A stretch of DNA of 64,000 nucleotides, taken from NCBI GenBank assembly GCA_963922205.1, contig CAWUHX010000236.1, positions 372,001 to 436,000 on the forward strand, in the 5' to 3' direction. Both the position numbers and the translations under genes were made by a program. The DNA is from Romanomermis culicivorax (taxonomy: Eukaryota > Nematoda > Enoplea > Mermithida > Mermithidae). The notes beneath the pieces are model-generated. The model did no database searches and had not been told where the DNA came from. It saw only the letters and a list, made by a program, of their open reading frames with translations. This document shows, one piece after another, positions 59,501 through 64,000 of this stretch (the stretch's first letter is position 1; the number at the start of each line of letters is the position of its first letter).

Positions 59501-60400
59501 TGGCCTCGTATAGAAGAAAACATCCGCAACTGAATCAAGTCATGCAAGATTTGCCAATTGATGACGCCCTGAACATCCCGGCCTCTGCTGCTGTTGCAGA
59601 TACAACCAACGCACCCTTTTGAAATCGTGGCCACAGACATCATCAACATTTCCCTGGTAGGTGAGAAATGACCATATGTTATTGTTTTCGAGGATTACTT
59701 CACAAAATGGGTCTCTGCGCATCCCATCCCTGATCAAAAGGCGTCAACCAACGTCGAATGCTTCATGAACAATGTTATCCTCAGGCACAGTAGCCTGCTC
59801 ATCCTTCTTTCTGACTAAGGTGGATGTTTCACGTCAAAGTTGATGCAAGACATATGCGAACTCCTCAAAATCCGAAAAGTCAAAACGACCACCTACCACC
59901 CATAATGCAATGGAATGGTCGAGCGCTTCAATCAAACAATAATTGCCCAACTCAAGAAATACACTGCCGATGATCTGGACAATTGGGAACACTACTTGCC
60001 CTACACCGTCTTCGCCTACAACCCAACACCACATATGGCCACACGCTATTTGCCTTTCAGTCTTTTAAGAGGCTACGAACTGCGCATAACTTTTGACTAC
60101 AATTGCGCCCACTGACTCGCCTTGCTTCTCAACTACTAAGCGTATCAACACATTCTCATGCAAGCGCAACTCAAAATGCATGAGAAAATCAAGACTAACC
60201 TCGAAAAAGCCGCTGCAGTCAGCAAAGCATATTTTGATTGAAAAGCTCACATACGCGACCTCGCCATAAACGACCTTGTATTGTTGACCAACACACTAAA
60301 AGGGAACAAAGTTCAACCCCACTTTATTGGTCTTTTTATCATCACTGATGCATCATGGGTAGTCATCATCACCAAGGATTCATGTGAGGAGTGATGCCCA
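56540..60400 (+). pseudogene. Ty3/gypsy pol pseudogene (protease, RT, RNase H, integrase)
   Basis: The order protease - RT - RNase H - integrase identifies Ty3/gypsy. The protease keeps LIDTGAQFSVL (about 56579-56611). RT (57788-58435) keeps WAAPLFLVKKKDGSWR and the LKAGYW segment but has YIDN where YIDD is expected. RNase H has an EADAS start (about 58608), a Y..TKREC segment and TDHKPLEWL. Integrase has a CKICQ zinc-binding half, ATDI, a CNGMVERFNQ segment and SLLRGYE. From about 57530 to 60400 one frame is kept, broken by about 15 stops; upstream of that there are frameshifts and a 70-bp tandem duplication at 56686-56825. The element is dead. Confidence 0.85.
56686..56825 (+). repeat. 70-bp tandem duplication in the protease region
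   Basis: The block containing CCATGGCCCAGTTGTCATCA (56691) repeats exactly 70 bp later (56761) with about two differences. As 70 is not a multiple of 3, it shifts the frame. Confidence 0.85.
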
Positions 60401-60465
60401 ACCCTCCAGACCTAGGGCCCCGTTACATGTATGATTTGGATATAGGATAAGATGAAGTTGGAGCC

Positions 60466-60629
60466 CATACCTGTAATTGGGGTCAACCCTCTACCCAAAC
60501 CCCCCAGACTTGCAAAAATTGGCAAAAAAGTGCCTTTTTAAAGAAAAATTTTGACTTTTTCCAAACCCCCCCCCCTAAAAAATTTCGGGTTCACCCCCAC
60601 CCCAACTGCTCGGACCTCTAACAGGTATG
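60466..60629 (+). mobile_element. G-run MITE, copy 7
   Basis: CATACCTGTAATTGGGG to CTAACAGGTATG, 164 bp. Flanks TTGGAGCC (60458-60465) and TTGGAGGC (60630-60637) match at 7 of 8. It sits just past the pol pseudogene; further related ends lie at about 60422 and 60653. Confidence 0.75.
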
Positions 60630-60735
60630 TTGGAGGCCCCCAAATGTCCCCATCCAATTATAGGTATGATAAATAATTTTGTCTACCCAAAAAAGCGCCT
60701 GTTATGTGGTGGGCATGTTAAAAGCTGCTCCTGAA

Positions 60736-61049
60736 CATACAACCTGTATGTAATTGGTGGGAGGTTGAGGGAGACGCATCCCAACTTGGCCAGACCCTAT
60801 ATACCAAAGTGTTGGAACCCCAACACGGCCCCAACTTGGTCCACTCTATACCCACCCCCCCCCCCCAAACTCGGAAAATTGCAAAAATATAGGAAAAAAT
60901 TGTTTTTTTTTGTTGAATTTTTGGAAATTTTTCCGACCTTTTTGCGCGTTTTTCGACCCCCCTCCCCCAAATTTCGAAAATGTTGGGACCCCCATCCCAA
61001 AATTTTGGGTTTACCCTCCCCCCAACTGGTCCGAGCTCTTACATGTATG
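60736..61049 (+). mobile_element. Divergent G-run MITE, copy 8 (314 bp)
   Basis: CATACAACCTGTATGTAATT on the left, GCTCTTACATGTATG on the right. Flanks CTCCTGAA (60728-60735) and CTCTTGAA (61050-61057) match at 7 of 8. The interior keeps the AACTTGGCCAGACCC segment and runs of C. Confidence 0.72.
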
Positions 61050-61057
61050 CTCTTGAA

Positions 61058-61700
61058 CTAATGATTAAGAATACTAATTATTAAAGTTCGGCCAAAAATA
61101 TTAATATTCAGCATTGTTTTGTGAACTAAATATTTCTTCTATTGCATACCAAAAATTTTCTTCTCCAAATGGCAACATCCTCTAAAACGCTTTAGCTTAT
61201 CTGAAATGTTTTCGACAAAAAGCACGATTAGAGGGATCAGCTCTCAGCAGTGACCATGTGGAAACAAACTAAAGTGAATGCACCGAGAAATTTTGAGACC
61301 TGAATTATCCAAGAAAAAAAGAGTTGTTTCTCTACCTCAAATATACACGAATTTCAAAGAAAATAATGGCAGAACAACCCAAAATTTTTCTCCACCAAAG
61401 GCTGTATTTGATGGAATAAAAAAAATGGGGGATAAGAACACTATAAAGAAATAAATAAGCACATTTAAATCATGAAACACAGTGAGAAATCCCAATCCAA
61501 AACAAAATAAGGGTAAAAATGCCTGGTGCTCAACGAATTCCCCAATATTTTCTTGCTACAGTATATTCTTGAAAATATTCGAACAGATCCGAAGGAATTA
61601 ATACAGGTGAAAATTCATCGATTTTCTGAAAGGCAGTGTTGTCAAGCCCAAATGGCATCAGTGAAAATGCCGTGTTTAATCTCTGCATGTTTTTAATCTA
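61058..61700. other. Spacer between the gypsy remnant and the exonuclease frame
   Basis: AT-rich sequence with no recognised repeat ends or coding frame. It marks a return to host-like composition before the next GC-richer retroelement-like block. Confidence 0.5.
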
Positions 61701-61899
61701 TGCTTGAGACCCCATGAGACACCTCCCCTCTACCGCCCCATGCTAGGGCCCATGGTCAGCCGCCACGATCCAGTTATCATCAAGTTGTGGCAAATGCTAC
61801 CCCACAACCGGCCGCTGCTTTGACCGCTGCATACGCCAACTCTCGTCATCTTGCTATTGTAGCCCGATCCAGTTGACAAAGATGCGTCCATCAAAGTGA

Positions 61900-63066
61900 C
61901 ATCGCCCCCAAGCCGCAATTTCGCTGGGACATGCACCTCCTGTTCATTTTCTCAAAACACCATACTTTTCTTGGTTCAATTCTAAAGTCAACCTTTTGTT
62001 CGAACAATGCGATTCACACGCCCTGGTGCCCACCGTGTCTTATGTCGAATATCGCACCCGCTCTTATTTAGAAAACAACGTCAAATGCCTCATTTGTGCC
62101 GCCAACTTGGAGTCTCGGTTTGTGTCTTTGTACACCCAGCCTCCCAACGTCCTGCTGCCACCAATCTTCATCTCATCCGGTTGTTTGGAGGCGGCTCTCA
62201 CCACCCAGCCCACACCAAACTTCCGCGGCTATATGCTTGTCGGCTTTGACACCGAATCCCTAATGGCGGCCAATATGAAGAACTTCAAGTTCACCATCAC
62301 TGTGCCAGCCAATACCACGGCATCAAGCTATCCCCGCTATGTGCAGCTGGTGTTCCTGAATGGCACAATTTTTGTTTTTGAAACATTCACCGCAACCCCT
62401 GAGGACTGGACCCCGCTATTTTTCCTGGTCGATGGCCACCACACCATCGTAATTTCATTGGATGGAGCCGATGACTGGGCAGGGATATATGCGCTTCTCG
62501 GCAACCAATTCCACACCGATAGGCAAAAGAAGAACAAAGACGCCGTCGTCAAAGTGATTCATTTTGATGCGTACCGCGTCATTTGCAACATTAACAGCTC
62601 CCTGCCGCTATATGAGCTGGCTCAGAAGATTAGTTTCATCCCCAAGAAACATACGCTGAAGGCAACAGTTTCGGCCATATGGGCTTTCAATGTCTCGAGG
62701 CTCACCCTCAAGTTTTCGGCTGCGTTGCGTTTCTTGAATAACCCATCCAGGTCATTTCTTCAACAGGACATCCTTGCCTATGCGGTCCTCGATGCATTCT
62801 ATCCAATTTTGTTGTTCCTCGCTTTCGGTTGCTACAGCTTTGTTCCAGAAGTTTACCACACCCCCATGCTCTTCCCGCACGATTCTCTGGATGCAGCCGA
62901 AATGGACAATTTGGCCGAAATGTTGATCACTGCTTTCCACAACCTTTCGCTCATGGAAGGTTTGCCTGCGGATGCTGCTGATAGAGTCTACCCAACCCTT
63001 TCGCAAGTCACCTTACCAGCAATCATGCGGGATGAGGTTTTATCGGCTTATCAATTTTTCATGTAG
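61900..63066 (+). CDS. DEDDy-type 3'-5' exonuclease domain protein, open and apparently intact
   Basis: The frame is open from 61900 to the stop at 63064-63066. There is no ATG before the one at 62233, so the N-terminus is unresolved, and a TGA precedes it at 61897. Numbered from the TTG at 61996, the exonuclease motifs are Exo I GFDTES (D85, E87), Exo II SLDGADDWAG (D159 or D160) and Exo III YAVLDA (Y262, D266). This is the full DEDDy set, as in the WRN/RNase D superfamily, with a LYELAQ segment between II and III. N-terminal to it is a CLIC cysteine pair (C31, C34). The domain is expected to remove nucleotides 3' to 5' with two metal ions. Codon use is GC-richer than in SIN3 or WDTC1 and resembles the gypsy block. 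A gag-like frame follows within 150 nt, so it is probably retroelement-linked. Confidence 0.7.
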   Translation, partial: HRPQAAISLGHAPPVHFLKTPYFSWFNSKVNLLFEQCDSHALVPTVSYVEYRTRSYLENNVKCLICAANLESRFVSLYTQPPNVLLPPIFISSGCLEAALTTQPTPNFRGYMLVGFDTESLMAANMKNFKFTITVPANTTASSYPRYVQLVFLNGTIFVFETFTATPEDWTPLFFLVDGHHTIVISLDGADDWAGIYALLGNQFHTDRQKKNKDAVVKVIHFDAYRVICNINSSLPLYELAQKISFIPKKHTLKATVSAIWAFNVSRLTLKFSAALRFLNNPSRSFLQQDILAYAVLDAFYPILLFLAFGCYSFVPEVYHTPMLFPHDSLDAAEMDNLAEMLITAFHNLSLMEGLPADAADRVYPTLSQVTLPAIMRDEVLSAYQFFM

Positions 63067-63199
63067 GATTGTGCATCGTCCGACCATGGTCGGTCTTTCT
63101 GTTTAGGTACACAGCCCAATGGTTTCCACTAAATCAAAACCTTGATGCATACCACTCACCCGAAGGTTCTCACTGCTCCAAAAGTGCCCAAAAAAAAAG

Positions 63200-63935
63200 A
63201 AGAAACAGAAAGATGAATGAAACAAATCGCTGGAGGTGACAGATGACGAAGACCCATCCCTCCAACCGAAATCACTTTTCGACAACCCTAAACACCTACA
63301 AGCAGCCATCACTTCAGCCGTGAAGAGCGTACTCACCCATCCACTTATCAAACTACTCAATTTTCCAGTTTTGCCCATTTATAAATTATCAATCCACGAC
63401 TGCATTGAGCTTGACATTGATCCACTGATGCAACCAATTCTCAACAAAGTTGAGGATGTATGGCTTGAGTGCGTCACAGCCAAACAACTGCTCCGTGATC
63501 ACACATACCATGATACCCATTATCGTTTTTTACCTAACACCATCATTAGTTTGTTACAGGTAGACGTTGCATGGTTCAGATGCCTCACCACTAGCATGCT
63601 GCTAGCCGCGCTCTTAGCTTCCCCATGCTCCGCCGCGGAGTACGCTTTTGCATGCTCAATCACTTGATTCAGCCATGTATACCGCCTTTTACGAATGCAT
63701 GTGGTACCATGCCCATGGCAACCCTCAATTGCATCTCACTGAGTGGATGAATGGAATCCCGGAATGAGAGCCCACCTTCCACAGCAATCCTGGCACATAC
63801 GTTTGTAACCGATTCGCCCTCTGCCCAAACATCTTCAATGAAGATTTCCACATGGAACCAGCTGTCAAACAAATTGACATTGACAAATCCGATAACATTG
63901 AAAAGCCTCATAGCCGGTTTCATTTCTACTCATGA
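63200..63935 (+). pseudogene. Broken gag-like retroelement frame
   Basis: A Lys-rich start, a TGA, then an acidic segment and a frame to 63667 (NPKHLQAAITSAVKSVLTHP, CIELDIDPLMQPILNKVEDV, HTYHDTHYRFLPNTIISLL). The reading frame then changes and continues with AMYTAFYECMWYHAHGNPQL, one TGA, and PGTYVCNRFALCPNIFNEDF to a stop at 63933. I recall this protein as a large multicopy family in Romanomermis culicivorax; that is memory, not a search. The frameshift near 63610-63660 and the stops make this copy inactive. Confidence 0.6.
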
Positions 63936-64000
63936 TTGCTCAATATCATTGATTTTCAAAACTGATATTCCTTTCAAGCGCCCATATATGTTTATCCATT

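Noticed and set aside
61730-61936. 68-codon minus-strand frame before the exonuclease gene
   Set aside because: It lies opposite the GC-rich retroelement-like strand and has no motif.

Overview
This is invertebrate nuclear DNA. It is AT-rich and intron-bearing, and all six recognisable host genes lie on the + strand. Small introns are 49-81 nt, and a second class of long introns is packed with DNA transposons. The compact genes, the short introns and two gag/pol-like protein families point to a mermithid (Enoplea) nematode such as Romanomermis. That assignment rests on my memory of protein style, not on a search.

Host genes were rebuilt exon by exon with consistent splice phases and conserved motifs. 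They are mRpS18C (100-651), WDTC1 (1692-13576), COX19 (18342-18593), MPHOSPH6 (18727-22930), CFDP1/BCNT (29175-29930) and SIN3 (30047-51987; 24 exons, about 1447 aa). They fall into close head-to-tail pairs: mRpS18C-WDTC1 (about 190 nt once a transposon is subtracted), COX19-MPHOSPH6 (133 nt) and CFDP1-SIN3 (116 nt). Several starts have a splice-acceptor-like sequence just upstream, so operons with trans-splicing are possible but untested.

The space between and inside these genes is dominated by terminal-inverted-repeat elements, many with target-site duplications readable by eye. They include a roughly 200-bp G-run MITE family with 8-bp duplications (at least 7 copies plus a truncated one), several hAT-like elements, a Tigger/pogo-like element with a transposase tail, TTA-duplicating PIF/Harbinger-like MITEs, and long-TIR elements. 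Insertions are nested: a 3.2-kb hAT-like element in SIN3 intron 2 contains a 1.6-kb one that contains a further one. Between MPHOSPH6 and CFDP1 lies a 6-kb inverted-repeat element with arms of about 1 kb. It carries a decayed C2H2-type gene and a second long-TIR element inserted in one arm.

From about 53.6 kb the composition changes to GC-richer retroelement sequence. A decayed Ty3/gypsy element (gag, protease, RT, RNase H, integrase; 53.8-60.4 kb) has many in-frame stops. In the part checked by eye, those stops are explicable as C-to-T or G-to-A transitions. Two MITEs follow it. Then comes a long open frame (61900-63066) encoding a DEDDy 3'-5' exonuclease domain with all catalytic residues present, followed at once by a broken gag-like frame that runs to the window edge. 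The exonuclease/gag-like tandem is the most unusual coding arrangement in the window. No tRNA, rRNA or CRISPR array was recognised.
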